A DNA stretch of 64,000 nucleotides from JBJMQS01 sp045802605. GTDB taxonomy: Bacteria > Planctomycetota > Planctomycetia > Gemmatales > Gemmataceae. Shown here piece after piece: positions 9,469-18,022 of the stretch. The stretch is taken from NCBI GenBank assembly GCA_045802605.1, contig JBJMQS010000015.1:124001-188000 (forward strand). Direction: 5' to 3'. The notes beneath the pieces are model-generated. The model was not told where the DNA came from. It saw nothing but the letters and a program-made list of their open reading frames with translations, and made no database searches. Every line of letters begins with the position of its first letter. Position 1 is the stretch's first letter. A program made the position numbers and the translations under genes.

Positions 9469-10206
9469 TTACGTAATCGAGGTAGCGGTCTGAGGTGATT
9501 TTTGAACCCAAATGACGTCACCTTCACCGCCTTCGACCAGCACATGGCCGGACTTGATTAGCTCCAAGAGGGCGAGAAAGATCCCGACGAGGCGAAGGCG
9601 GTGAAATGGCGGCGTGAAGGCATCGCGGAAAGTCATTCGCCCCACTTCGGCGATGCGATTAAAGAGTTCCTCGCGGTACACTCGCTGCGGCACATCTTCG
9701 TGCACGACGTCGGGGGCGAACTCGGCGGCTTCGTGAATGAGCCGGCCAAATGCGCTGAGTAAATCCCATAGCTCCACAGCTTTCACCAATGTGGGCATAC
9801 TTGCAGCAGGGTCGTCGGATGCCACCGGCGCGCGAGCCAACCGTCGTTCATATTCAGCGGCGCGCCCTTCAAGCCGGGCGGCGGCGTCACGAAATCGTTT
9901 GTAGTCGAGCAACTGCTTCACGAGCTCTGTGCGCGGGTCCTCGACGATACTGTCGTCGGTCGCCGCCTGTTCAGTGCGCGGTAAGAGGAGCTTGCTTTTG
10001 ATCTCGATCAACATGCTTGCGGTGACGATGAACTCGCCGGCCCATTCCATGTCGATCACTTGCAAGACGTCGATGTAAGTGCGGAACTGCTCGACCACGA
10101 CGGCCATGGGGATGTCCCGCACGTCGATCTCATTCCGCTTCACAAGGTGAAGCAGCAAATCGAGCGGACCATGAAAATCGGGCAGTTTAACGCGATAGTC
10201 GTCCAT
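9469..10206 (-). CDS. scpA: Segregation and condensation protein A
   Basis: 245 residues. The opening 'DFHGPLDLLLHLVKRNEIDVRDIP' pattern, the following 'FIVTASMLIEIKSKLLLP' block and the C-terminal winged-helix-like 'FLALLELIKSGHVLV' are classic ScpA. ScpA is the kleisin that bridges the two SMC heads and, with ScpB, forms the condensin that compacts and segregates the chromosome. No scpB or smc lies next to it. The start codon is only 4 bp from a 14-copy heptamer repeat that fills the place where a ribosome-binding site should be. Confidence 0.93.
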   Translation of the reverse strand: MDDYRVKLPDFHGPLDLLLHLVKRNEIDVRDIPMAVVVEQFRTYIDVLQVIDMEWAGEFIVTASMLIEIKSKLLLPRTEQAATDDSIVEDPRTELVKQLLDYKRFRDAAARLEGRAAEYERRLARAPVASDDPAASMPTLVKAVELWDLLSAFGRLIHEAAEFAPDVVHEDVPQRVYREELFNRIAEVGRMTFRDAFTPPFHRLRLVGIFLALLELIKSGHVLVEGGEGDVIWVQKSPQTATSIT

Positions 10207-10210
10207 GACG

Positions 10211-10309
10211 GTCAGTGGTCAGTGGTCAGTGGTCAGTGGTCAGTGGTCAGTGGTCAGTGGTCAGTGGTCAGTGGTCAGTGGTCAGTGGTCAGTGGTCAGT
10301 GGTCAGTGG
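10211..10309. repeat. Heptanucleotide tandem repeat, (GTCAGTG) x 14
   Basis: About 14 perfect head-to-tail copies of the 7-mer GTCAGTG occupy 10211-10309. They lie directly upstream of scpA (minus strand) and 55 bp downstream of the kinase/tubulin-like gene. A diverged form of the same motif (TTGTCAGTGGTCAG) makes up the extended helix inside the RNase P RNA at 32862-32951. Confidence 0.97.
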
Positions 10310-10363
10310 AAATGGTACGGGGACAAGGATTTTGGCGCAAGGGCAAAGTGATTGGAATCGTGG

Positions 10364-13300
10364 CTATTTGACCGGTGACCATTTGATGTCGATGCGGGAG
10401 TGCGGCGTTTTTTCGGGTTTGGACAGCGCCTGCTCATACGCCTCACGGACTGGGGCGGCGAAGTGCGGCAAATAGGTCAGATCCAGCCGCCGGAGCTCGC
10501 GGTACATGAGAATATCATCGGCGCTTTCCGTGACGACCAGTGGTTCGCCATCGAACACTTCGCCAACTTGATCGCGAAACTCTTTAGCAGCCTCTGAGTT
10601 TGGAGCGGCGATAATCGTGGTAAGAGCTTCTGTCCGGCAGTTAGGCCCGGCCAATGGCGGATATGCTTCTTCGAACGCTTCGCGCAACGCCGCGATGCCG
10701 CCCTCGCCCTGATATTCCTTCAAGAAAATTTCGACCGAAGCATGCCGCCCCAACCGCGTCGCAAGGAATTCGTCGGCCGTAGCCTCAATGGCGTCGGCGA
10801 GAATGTCGGCGCGAGGTCCGGAGTCCAAGCAGAAGCTAACCAAGGAACAAAAATGCTTCTTGACCTTCTCTTGGACCGCCAGGTCGAATTGCTGACGGTC
10901 TTCCTCGGAGAGATTTTCGACTGCCTGGCGAGCCGCCTCGGCGAGGGACCCGGCGGTGCCTGCGAGAAGGTATTTTCCGGGGCCCATGGCGGGATCGGCT
11001 TCGGGTTCGGTGTCGGCTCGGCTGGTGAGGAGTTTCTCCAACTCGACCAGACGCTGTCGGCAGTGATTCGCGTCGTGAAGGAACTCAGGCACACTACCGA
11101 TCATGCCGCGATAGACGGCCATGAGCTCCTTGGCCAACACGGCTTGATAGTGCTTTTTGGCGTAGTCGCGAACAAGAGTGAAGATGTCGTGCGTCGAAGG
11201 GTCACCCTTGCTGCCGCGCGGCATGTTGCTGGCCGTCTTCGTCGTTTTTCCGGTTCCGCTCAGTGCTACGACCAGACACCGGAATAATGCGCCGGCTTCA
11301 GTTTGAAGCGATGTGGCGAGCGCCTCATACGAGCCCAGAGCCGCGCGCGCGCGATCGCCCATCTGCCGAATAGCTTCCTCAGCACCGCCGATGCGATAGC
11401 GAGGCTGTTCCATGAAATGGGCGGCGAGCTCGGCGAGTTGCTGATCGCAGTGACGAATCACATCGGGGGTCACCTTCTCGAAGAGGGCCGGCAACATCGC
11501 GGACGGCCCGTCGAGCGTGAAACCGTCCGTCGGCCCGAGGAATTTCACAATCTCTTCGATAGCACCGCGTGCTTGCACGGAGTCCATTTGACCACTCTGG
11601 CCCGATGCCTCAATGAGCGGCGAAATGATTGATTCGACGCGGTCGGCTGGCGAGGTCCCAAGCGTCGCGGTGGCAGCCTGATGAAACTTCTCCGCGAGGC
11701 GATCCGGCGTCAGACCGCGGAGGTCCCATTGTTCTTCCAACCATTGGCTCACGGGTTCTTTGAGGTGCGACGACTCGCGGGTGGTCCATTCGCGAATGAG
11801 TTCAAGGCCTAAAGCCCGTGATGCGCGGCGGTGCAATCGCTGGGCCGGCCAAGCGAGCCGGTAAGTCGCGGCCGTTTGCGCGTCGAGACCAGTCGGGCGG
11901 TCGTATGTACGATAGGTGTCTCGCTCGGAGTCCGCGCAGCGACCCACGGGGCTGAGCAGATCTCGAAAGAGAATTGCCGCGGCTTGGCCGATGGATTTCT
12001 GCGAAGCGGTCTCGTCGTTGGTATCTGCCAAGGGGACAAGACAGCAGCGGTGATAAGGGCGGTGTGCGTCGGCCGGGATCGCGAACTTCGAATTGACCCG
12101 ACACTCGTACTGCATTTGTTGCGAGCTGAAGTGATTCAACTCGATGAGAGCCGCGGTGGCGTTAAGGGCAGCAGGCTGGACTTGTCCGCCACGCTCCGCA
12201 GTGGGCAACAGCAACATACCGACAACTTCGGGTGTCGAGATTCCCAGTTCGCGCAACACGTGGCGCGCCAAGTATGCGAAATCGACAATCATGCCGCTGC
12301 CGGTACCACCGCCAAGACCAGCGACGATATAGATCCGCGGAGTGTCCGAGCGAATTCCAAGCTTAGTGGCCTGATGGGAAGCTTGCAAAGAGTCGCCTTG
12401 GCGACTGATTTCTATCTGAGCTTTGATTTGCCGAGCCAGCACAGGCGCATGGTCAAAAAAGGCCAGCCGGCCGAATGAGCGCACCCCGGCGTGAGCGGGA
12501 TCGCGCGGCAATTTGTAAAGCGCGTGCGTGCCGAGCCACTTTTCCACCGCCACGGCCGAATCCGACTTTAGATAATGGCTTGGACGATGCAATGACGCGT
12601 GGTAAATCTCGTCCGAGCGAAATGGCTGCTGAGGATCAGATGCCAATTGACGGAGCGCCGCTGAATCGGTGTCGATGGCCAGGAATCGAAGATGCGGCAA
12701 TGGCGCCGAAGTCAGTTGCGATTGAATCGCACTTCGCATGAGCCGCAGCACTTTAGCGCCGACCCCGCCCAAACCGATGACCACAGCCGGCACCAGGCAA
12801 CCTTCCTGAGCGTCCAAAAGATCTGGGACGCTTGGGAGGGAATACGGAACGAATTCAGACTCAATAGGAGTCGTTCGCGGAGTACGATTGACCTGCGTAA
12901 GCGGAGCGTCACTAGGCGGACGACGCATCTTCACGGTCACCGGGCGACTACCTTGGGTGATCGCCTGCATTTCGGATGACCCAGCCGACAAGACGCTTTG
13001 CGAGTCGTCTCGCTGTTGGGGCGCCTGCGTGGGCCGGTCAATTTCTTCGCCCGCCGCACGTAACGATTTGATCAGATCAGTACAGCATTCGAATCGCTCT
13101 TCCGGTTTCTTGGCGAGCGAGCGGGCCACATGCGGCCGATCATGGCCCGGCAAGGCCGCGAGGTCCGGCAACTTCGAGACGTGCTGATTGAGTAACTGAT
13201 ATGCGGTGGTGCCGTTAAATGGCCGGCGACCGGTCAGCAACTCTTGATAGACAATCGCGAGACTGTACTGATCGGACTGTTGGCTGACGAAGCCATTGAA

Positions 13301-13864
13301 AGTTTCAGGGGCCGCGTAGACCGGGGTGACGCCGCCCGTCATGCGGCTGACTTCGCCACGCAGCTCTTTGACCAAACCAAAGTCCGCGACTTTGATGTGG
13401 TTGTAAACCAAGAAGAGGTTTTGCGGCTTGACGTCGAGATGCTGCAACTGGTGTTTCAGATTCAAAAGATCCAGCGCTTCGGCGGTCTCGGACATGTACG
13501 AGAGCAGCTCTTCGCGAGGAATGCCGGGCAGGCCTTGGTCACGGCACTCACGGAATCGATCCCACAGATTGCGATCGGCCAACTCCATGACGATGAGAAG
13601 CTGGCCATCGACCTCTTCGATTCGTTCGAGCGACAGAATATACGGATGACGAATGGATTTGATGCGTTCGAGGGATTTGCGTTCCTGCTCGGCGGGTTCG
13701 CCCTCACCGGCCGCGCTCAGGTCCCCGTAAACGAATTTGATTGCCTTATGGAGCCCGCCCGGTGCCTCGGCTTTCCAGACCTCGCCGAAGCCGCCACGAC
13801 CGAGCCGCTCAATGAGGCGGTACCCGGGAATAGGTTCAGCATTGGGGCCTAGAACTAAGGGCAT
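10364..13864 (-). CDS. Ser/Thr protein kinase fused to a tubulin-like (FtsZ/tubulin superfamily) domain
   Basis: 1166 residues. The N-terminal Hanks-type kinase has GRGGFGEV (22-29), catalytic Lys43 in AIK, HLDVKPQN (142-149, the usual HRD Arg replaced by Leu), DFG (161-163) and APE (185-187). A Pro/Thr-rich linker (about 275-350) leads to a GTPase-like region. It has 'VVIGLGGVGAKVLR' (361-374), 'AIDTD' (396-400) and the tubulin signature 'GLGGGTGSG' (516-524), which in FtsZ and tubulin grips the GTP phosphates. The remaining 600 residues are largely helical. No membrane segment is evident between the parts. It matches the 'tubulin-like' protein type found in some bacteria, but its polymerisation and kinase targets are unknown. 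Confidence 0.85.
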   Translation of the reverse strand: MPLVLGPNAEPIPGYRLIERLGRGGFGEVWKAEAPGGLHKAIKFVYGDLSAAGEGEPAEQERKSLERIKSIRHPYILSLERIEEVDGQLLIVMELADRNLWDRFRECRDQGLPGIPREELLSYMSETAEALDLLNLKHQLQHLDVKPQNLFLVYNHIKVADFGLVKELRGEVSRMTGGVTPVYAAPETFNGFVSQQSDQYSLAIVYQELLTGRRPFNGTTAYQLLNQHVSKLPDLAALPGHDRPHVARSLAKKPEERFECCTDLIKSLRAAGEEIDRPTQAPQQRDDSQSVLSAGSSEMQAITQGSRPVTVKMRRPPSDAPLTQVNRTPRTTPIESEFVPYSLPSVPDLLDAQEGCLVPAVVIGLGGVGAKVLRLMRSAIQSQLTSAPLPHLRFLAIDTDSAALRQLASDPQQPFRSDEIYHASLHRPSHYLKSDSAVAVEKWLGTHALYKLPRDPAHAGVRSFGRLAFFDHAPVLARQIKAQIEISRQGDSLQASHQATKLGIRSDTPRIYIVAGLGGGTGSGMIVDFAYLARHVLRELGISTPEVVGMLLLPTAERGGQVQPAALNATAALIELNHFSSQQMQYECRVNSKFAIPADAHRPYHRCCLVPLADTNDETASQKSIGQAAAILFRDLLSPVGRCADSERDTYRTYDRPTGLDAQTAATYRLAWPAQRLHRRASRALGLELIREWTTRESSHLKEPVSQWLEEQWDLRGLTPDRLAEKFHQAATATLGTSPADRVESIISPLIEASGQSGQMDSVQARGAIEEIVKFLGPTDGFTLDGPSAMLPALFEKVTPDVIRHCDQQLAELAAHFMEQPRYRIGGAEEAIRQMGDRARAALGSYEALATSLQTEAGALFRCLVVALSGTGKTTKTASNMPRGSKGDPSTHDIFTLVRDYAKKHYQAVLAKELMAVYRGMIGSVPEFLHDANHCRQRLVELEKLLTSRADTEPEADPAMGPGKYLLAGTAGSLAEAARQAVENLSEEDRQQFDLAVQEKVKKHFCSLVSFCLDSGPRADILADAIEATADEFLATRLGRHASVEIFLKEYQGEGGIAALREAFEEAYPPLAGPNCRTEALTTIIAAPNSEAAKEFRDQVGEVFDGEPLVVTESADDILMYRELRRLDLTYLPHFAAPVREAYEQALSKPEKTPHSRIDIKWSPVK

Positions 13865-14137
13865 TCAACGTGCTCAGGGGGTGAATCGCTTCTGGCTAGT
13901 GGCGCGCGGTTGGGTTGATGGGTTGCAAAACCACCGACCGACGGCACTGAGCACTACGCAAACTTAGCTTGCAACCATAGGATTGCAACACGCCGGCACT
14001 GGAAATCACGGCGGTACGGCTGGCGTGACCACTTCCACAAGTCCTATGTCGCGAACGACTTACGCCTTATCCCTGACGGAACTTTACACTTCGCAAACCC
14101 AACTATCTCCGATGTAATTTGGTCGGATTCGACTGGA

Positions 14138-14284
14138 TTAGGTCTTGGGCTTGGGTTTGCGCGACGGTTTCTTGGGTTTGGAGGGCTTCGCTTTCAGGAG
14201 CCGTCCGAGCGCGGTGCCGAACGGCAAATCGACTTTGTGAAGAGCTTCTTTGGGGCCGCTCTTGCGGTTGGGGGTTTCGGACAT
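14138..14284 (-). CDS. Tiny Lys/Pro-rich basic protein (48 aa)
   Basis: A 48-codon ORF from ATG at 14284 to TAA at 14138. It is preceded by a strong ribosome-binding site (AGGAGG, seven bases before the ATG), which is the main reason to believe it. It begins MSETPNRKSGPKEA and ends in a run of Lys-Pro pairs (SRKPKPKT). The basic tail suggests binding to nucleic acid or acidic partners. It lies 18 bp after the SinR-like gene on the same strand and is probably its operon partner. No family is recognised. Confidence 0.6.
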   Translation of the reverse strand: MSETPNRKSGPKEALHKVDLPFGTALGRLLKAKPSKPKKPSRKPKPKT

Positions 14285-14302
14285 CTCTGACCTCCTAGCG
14301 GA

Positions 14303-14602
14303 TCAAGTCTCCTTGTTGCTCCAAACTTCACGAACCCACTTATGCCAATCTGGCGGCAAGTAGCAGGCCCATGCTTCTGGATTAGAGACTTCCATAACCA
14401 TTACTCGGCCTTTCGTTTCGCGCGGGGCTTCTCGCAAACGATCCCGCCACCAAATCACATTGTGGTCCTTGGGGTCAACAATCAGCCACGACTGCGGCAA
14501 TCGGTGCCACCATCGTGCACCGGATTGTTTGATTGAGCCAGTAATGGACTCTTGGATTTCTTTCGAATCGGAATCCGTCATGACAATAAATCGCCGCGTC
14601 AT
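14303..14602 (-). CDS. SinR-like/Cas2-like ferredoxin-fold small protein
   Basis: 99 residues in a beta-alpha-beta-beta-alpha-beta pattern: 'RRFIVMTDSD', a helix, then 'WWHRLPQSWLIVD', 'IWWRDRLRE', 'GRVMVMEVSNPEAWACYLP'. The order 'W-H-L-SW-hydrophobics, then RD-L, then V-V-AW' resembles SinR-type proteins, which share the ferredoxin fold of Cas2 and VapD. That resemblance was judged by eye, and RNA or DNA interaction is inference only. Its ATG overlaps the end of the upstream membrane-protein gene by 4 bp and the 48-aa basic protein follows, so the three form one unit. Confidence 0.55.
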   Translation of the reverse strand: MTRRFIVMTDSDSKEIQESITGSIKQSGARWWHRLPQSWLIVDPKDHNVIWWRDRLREAPRETKGRVMVMEVSNPEAWACYLPPDWHKWVREVWSNKET

Positions 14603-14991
14603 AGCTCGCCCTCCTGTGATTCCGGAAGTGCGAGGTCGCCTTGGCTTGTCGTCGGCGGTAGCTGCGGAACGCTGTCTGGGTCCATCAGACCGGCGCTGTC
14701 ATCACCGACCATTCCCTTTTCAATTTGCAACTTGCGAAGGTAGAACTTTTCGGACCGCAACGCATCTGGGTTTGTATGGATCAGTCGCCAATACACGAAG
14801 CAAAAAAATACTGCTAATCCAGTAGGCACCGACGCCATAGTTAGAATGGCAGGGACACTTCCGCCCGTCGCATAACCGACGCCAATTGTGCCACCAATCC
14901 ACGTCAACGATAGAAACTGGATCGACGCCATTACGCTGCTTCTAGTTGCGTCACTATTAGTCGCTGTCACGAGATCGCGGAACCACTTCAT
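14599..14991 (-). CDS. Small membrane protein with two predicted helices
   Basis: About 130 residues from the ATG at 14991 (MKWFRDLVTATN...). An in-frame start at 15063 would run through a perfect hairpin, so the inner start is preferred. Two hydrophobic stretches, 'FLSLTWIGGTIGVGYA' and 'VPTGLAVFFCFVYW', are typical of a short hairpin membrane protein. They are followed by a charged cytoplasmic-type tail rich in Asp, Pro and Gln. It is the first gene of a coupled three-gene unit with the SinR-like protein and the tiny basic protein. No family recognised. Confidence 0.6.
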   Translation of the reverse strand: MKWFRDLVTATNSDATRSSVMASIQFLSLTWIGGTIGVGYATGGSVPAILTMASVPTGLAVFFCFVYWRLIHTNPDALRSEKFYLRKLQIEKGMVGDDSAGLMDPDSVPQLPPTTSQGDLALPESQEGEL

Positions 14992-15015
14992 TGCAAGTAT
15001 CCATCGGGGTCTGCC

Positions 15016-15057
15016 CACCGGCTGGCGTCGATGCGTACACTTCGACGCCAGCCGGTG
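15016..15057. repeat. Perfect 16-bp inverted repeat upstream of the SinR-like unit
   Basis: CACCGGCTGGCGTCGA at 15016-15031 is exactly complementary to 15042-15057 with a 10-base loop. It lies 25 bp upstream of the ATG at 14991, within the leader of the three-gene unit. It could be an operator, an attenuator or a single-copy palindromic element. Confidence 0.8.
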
Positions 15058-15318
15058 AGCCAAGCCGTATGCTGCTCAGGCAGTCCCCTTGAGATTCTAT
15101 TTGCCGAGCCCAAAAGGCGCAACTAGATTGAGATTGCCCACCGTTCGGCCTCTCCCGACTATCTGGGCGAAGTTGGGAGTGGTCGGCGGCGGGCGTTTTC
15201 CTTCGCGCTATGATTCTTAGTAGATTCTGCCGTTCACAACGATTATTCCATTCCGCTTGCTACACGGTAGAATGGAAACTGCGCCAATCCGTTCCGCAGG
15301 TTTTAGCAAGGCCTTAGC

Positions 15319-16170
15319 ATGTTGGCTCTGACAAGAATTTGGCAGCCAAACGCACGGGCGCGCGCGCTCGTTGCCGTGTGCCTCATCCTTATGGCCAAAC
15401 ATCAGTATTTCTCATTCGAAACCACTGAAGATCATCTCTCCGATGGTGTGAATGATGCGTGGGTTGTAACGGCTCAGTCGATCGCGCGCGCGAACTCAGA
15501 CATTTCGCCGTATCTCTTACCGAACGAGTATATCTGCGGCACAATCGGCGTATTCCTGGGGCTTACAATACCGCCTTTTGCAATCATGCGCAAGTCTCGT
15601 CGCAGCAAACCCATGTTTGCATCTTTGCATTTTGGCCGGGGAGATGCCGCACCGAACGACGCCATTCCCGAGCGATGTTGGGGAAGTGACCCCAAAACCT
15701 GCACAGGCATCATGCTGTTCGACATTCTGGTTGCGAACTCAGACCGCCATTCCGGAAACATAAAAGTCGATAATCCAATTGAGCCGAAACAGATTCGGGT
15801 TTTCGACCACGACCGCGCGCTCTTGGGTATCGAACAGAACGACGGACATAGGCAAGTGTTTCGCAGGCTTAAAGAACTCAAAAATCGCTTGGGAATATCC
15901 AAGGGGTCGAAATCAGGCGGGAATGAATGTTGTTTTTTGCCTGTTGCTAACACGTCGCAATACTTCGCGCACTGGTTGAATCGCATCAACCAGATTCCCG
16001 ATTGGTTTATTGACGACACCTGCAAATCCGCTGTCGGCCTGGGGATTACGAGTCGCGTTGCAAACGCTGCTGCCGAATTCCTGAAATATCGCAAAGCAAA
16101 CGAAGGGTCCATCATTGACAGGCACCGAGATTGCTTTCCAAATATTCGAGACTGGGGCCTGATTACATGA
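15319..16170 (+). CDS. HipA-like kinase-fold protein
   Basis: 283 residues from ATG 15319; a second ATG at 15391 is possible. The segment 'LFDILVANSDRHSGNIKV' (133-150) with 'VFDHDRALLG' (161-170) matches the catalytic 'N-x-D-R-H-x-x-N' and metal-binding 'D-H-D' motifs of HipA-like kinases, the fold of the HipA toxin that phosphorylates glutamyl-tRNA synthetase. The N-terminal ATP-binding part is less canonical: the usual 'VVK' lysine appears as 'VVTAQ'. The stop overlaps the start of the DUF3037-like gene (ATGA), a pairing known for this kinase group. A toxin role is not shown. Confidence 0.75.
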   Translation: MLALTRIWQPNARARALVAVCLILMAKHQYFSFETTEDHLSDGVNDAWVVTAQSIARANSDISPYLLPNEYICGTIGVFLGLTIPPFAIMRKSRRSKPMFASLHFGRGDAAPNDAIPERCWGSDPKTCTGIMLFDILVANSDRHSGNIKVDNPIEPKQIRVFDHDRALLGIEQNDGHRQVFRRLKELKNRLGISKGSKSGGNECCFLPVANTSQYFAHWLNRINQIPDWFIDDTCKSAVGLGITSRVANAAAEFLKYRKANEGSIIDRHRDCFPNIRDWGLIT

Positions 16171-16973
16171 AAGCCCAACCTCGATTTCTGGTAGCGAAAT
16201 ATGTTCCCGACATTCGGCGCATGGAGCCGCGCAATATAGGTGTCGTTGTGTGGTCCCAAGGCGCGGTTGCCGCCAAATTTATCCATGCACGCGATGCGTA
16301 TTTCGTCAACGACGAAAATACATTTTTGCGCTGGATCAATTATTGGAAGCGGCTGTTAGAAACCGACGAACTGGTTGTGCCACGTTCCGATCCGAAGTTC
16401 CTTGATGCACTCATCGGTACGCAAAAAGAAAACTACCGACTTTATGATGCTGGCGTTATTACGGATAAGGTGCCGCGCCGTGCCGTCGGAGATGCCGCAG
16501 CGTATTTGTTCGGGCATTTTGTCACGCGACCTCAGGGCATGGCCGAGCCACCTCAGGAGCAAATCAAAAGGCTGCGCAGTCGATCGGATCAACTCTTGGC
16601 CGACACTGGCATTTCCGACCGAGAGGGATTTAAGCGCAATGCTCCGGTCGTTTGCAGCATTGACAGTGTGCAGAAAAAGCTATCGTTTAGCTACGCACTT
16701 GAAAGTGAAAACGGGCTTATTGCGCTTTTACAACGAGTCCCAGTCAGTCAGGCCAACAGCGTGTACGCAACGCTGTACATGTACGAGCGCGTCCAAGAAA
16801 ACCGACTGATTCACAGAAACAATTGTGTTTCAATTATCGACGCACCTGAACCATCCACCTTTGCCGCGACCGACATAGATGCAACAATTGCGATTCTTGA
16901 GAAGCACTCAATAGTCGTGAATGTCGCCGACGTTAATAGTGCTGCGGCGCGATTAGTTTCGGCCACCAAATAA
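16167..16973 (+). CDS. DUF3037-like partner of the HipA-like kinase
   Basis: 268 residues starting at the ATG of the ATGA overlap with the HipA-like gene. The opening 'RFLVAKYVPDIRRMEPRNIGVVVW' is the DUF3037 pattern (aromatic..YVPD..R.E..NIGVV). The remaining two-thirds is alpha/beta with no recognised motif. Function is unknown; translational coupling suggests it acts with the kinase, perhaps as regulator or antidote. An IS1595-type transposase gene lies immediately downstream in the opposite direction. Confidence 0.65.
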   Translation: MKAQPRFLVAKYVPDIRRMEPRNIGVVVWSQGAVAAKFIHARDAYFVNDENTFLRWINYWKRLLETDELVVPRSDPKFLDALIGTQKENYRLYDAGVITDKVPRRAVGDAAAYLFGHFVTRPQGMAEPPQEQIKRLRSRSDQLLADTGISDREGFKRNAPVVCSIDSVQKKLSFSYALESENGLIALLQRVPVSQANSVYATLYMYERVQENRLIHRNNCVSIIDAPEPSTFAATDIDATIAILEKHSIVVNVADVNSAAARLVSATK

Positions 16974-16993
16974 CCTCAACGCCTGCGAACTAT

Positions 16994-17989
16994 CTAAGCG
17001 TACTTCAGCCGTTTTCCTTCCGCCCCCTGAATCGCGGCAATCATCCGTTCTCCGTCCGTGACTTTGCGATGATTCCACCGGAACTCGAATTCGTCGCAAT
17101 AGCGGTGTAGGTGCTGTTTGCTCATGCTGTGAAAAACTCCGTAGTGGCCGCGCTTCAGGAGTGCGAAGAAACTCTCCGCCGTATTGGTGTGGTGCCCTTC
17201 GATGTTCACGTACTCATTGTGCGAATGCTTCACGACCTGATGCCCGCCCTCGAACTCTTTGCCGATGCCCCGATAGGCTGAATAGTCGTCGGTGACGATT
17301 GTGCTATCCGGAGTCACGTTGACTCGGATAAGCTCTTTCAGAACCGCGCCGTTCGTCCGCTCGACATGCTGGCAGAGAGAGCGGGCGTCCCGCTCGACTA
17401 GGACCGCAACCGGGGCTTTCTTGGTCCCGCGCCCGTAGTTGGCGTTCGCTGGCTTGGCATGAGGCGCGTCTTTCTTGCTCAGACCGTGCGTATCCTTCTT
17501 GCGCCGGTAAGCGGGTCGGGGCTTTCCGCCGACATACGTTTCGTCAACCTGCACTTCACCCGTCAACGGCGCGGGGTTCTCCGTCCGCATCGCTTCACGG
17601 ATGCGGTGACAGAGGAACCACGCGCTCTTAATCGTCACTCCGACCTCTCGGGAAATCTGGAGAGCCGAGACACCCTTCTTGCTGGAAGTCATCAGGTGGA
17701 GAGCCATGAGCCACTTGGAGAACGGGATATGCGAATCTTCAAAGATGGTGCCGATGCGAACCGTGTACTGCTTGCGACAGTCCTTGCACTTGTAGACGCC
17801 AGCGCGAACCGGCCGCTTAGAGTCGGGCTTCGCGGTCAGCTTGTAGTAGGTCGCTGACGCACAGTGCGGGCAAACCGGACCACCCGGCCAGAGCTTCGAT
17901 TCGATGAACTCACGGGCTTTATCTTCATCCGTGAACAGTTTGCTCAGACCTACCAAATTCAACTTCTGCTCGGCCATGGCGCGCTCCAA
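16994..17989 (-). CDS. IS1595-family transposase
   Basis: 331 residues. The N-terminal zinc ribbon is visible as 'CPHC' and 'CKDC' around residues 39-70. Next comes a helix-turn-helix-like 'GVSALQISREVGVTIKSAW' and a DDE-type core: 'VQVDETYVGG', 'IVTDDYSAY' and 'NTAESFFALLKRGHYG'. Length and domain order fit IS1595 transposases. The gene looks intact. Met5 (start 17977) is an alternative start. I could not find convincing terminal inverted repeats on either side, so the ends of the insertion sequence are not delimited and it may be a domesticated or decayed copy. Confidence 0.9.
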   Translation of the reverse strand: MERAMAEQKLNLVGLSKLFTDEDKAREFIESKLWPGGPVCPHCASATYYKLTAKPDSKRPVRAGVYKCKDCRKQYTVRIGTIFEDSHIPFSKWLMALHLMTSSKKGVSALQISREVGVTIKSAWFLCHRIREAMRTENPAPLTGEVQVDETYVGGKPRPAYRRKKDTHGLSKKDAPHAKPANANYGRGTKKAPVAVLVERDARSLCQHVERTNGAVLKELIRVNVTPDSTIVTDDYSAYRGIGKEFEGGHQVVKHSHNEYVNIEGHHTNTAESFFALLKRGHYGVFHSMSKQHLHRYCDEFEFRWNHRKVTDGERMIAAIQGAEGKRLKYA

Positions 17990-18022
17990 CTAAACCTGAT
18001 AAACTCAGTTTAAGCTAGAGGC

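Noticed and set aside
10211..10309. Short CRISPR or coding repeat region
   Set aside because: A pure 7-bp tandem array with no spacers; ORFs running through it translate to trivial VSGQWS repeats.
16974..18022. Terminal inverted repeats and target duplication for the IS1595 element
   Set aside because: No convincing matching ends were found on either side of the transposase gene.
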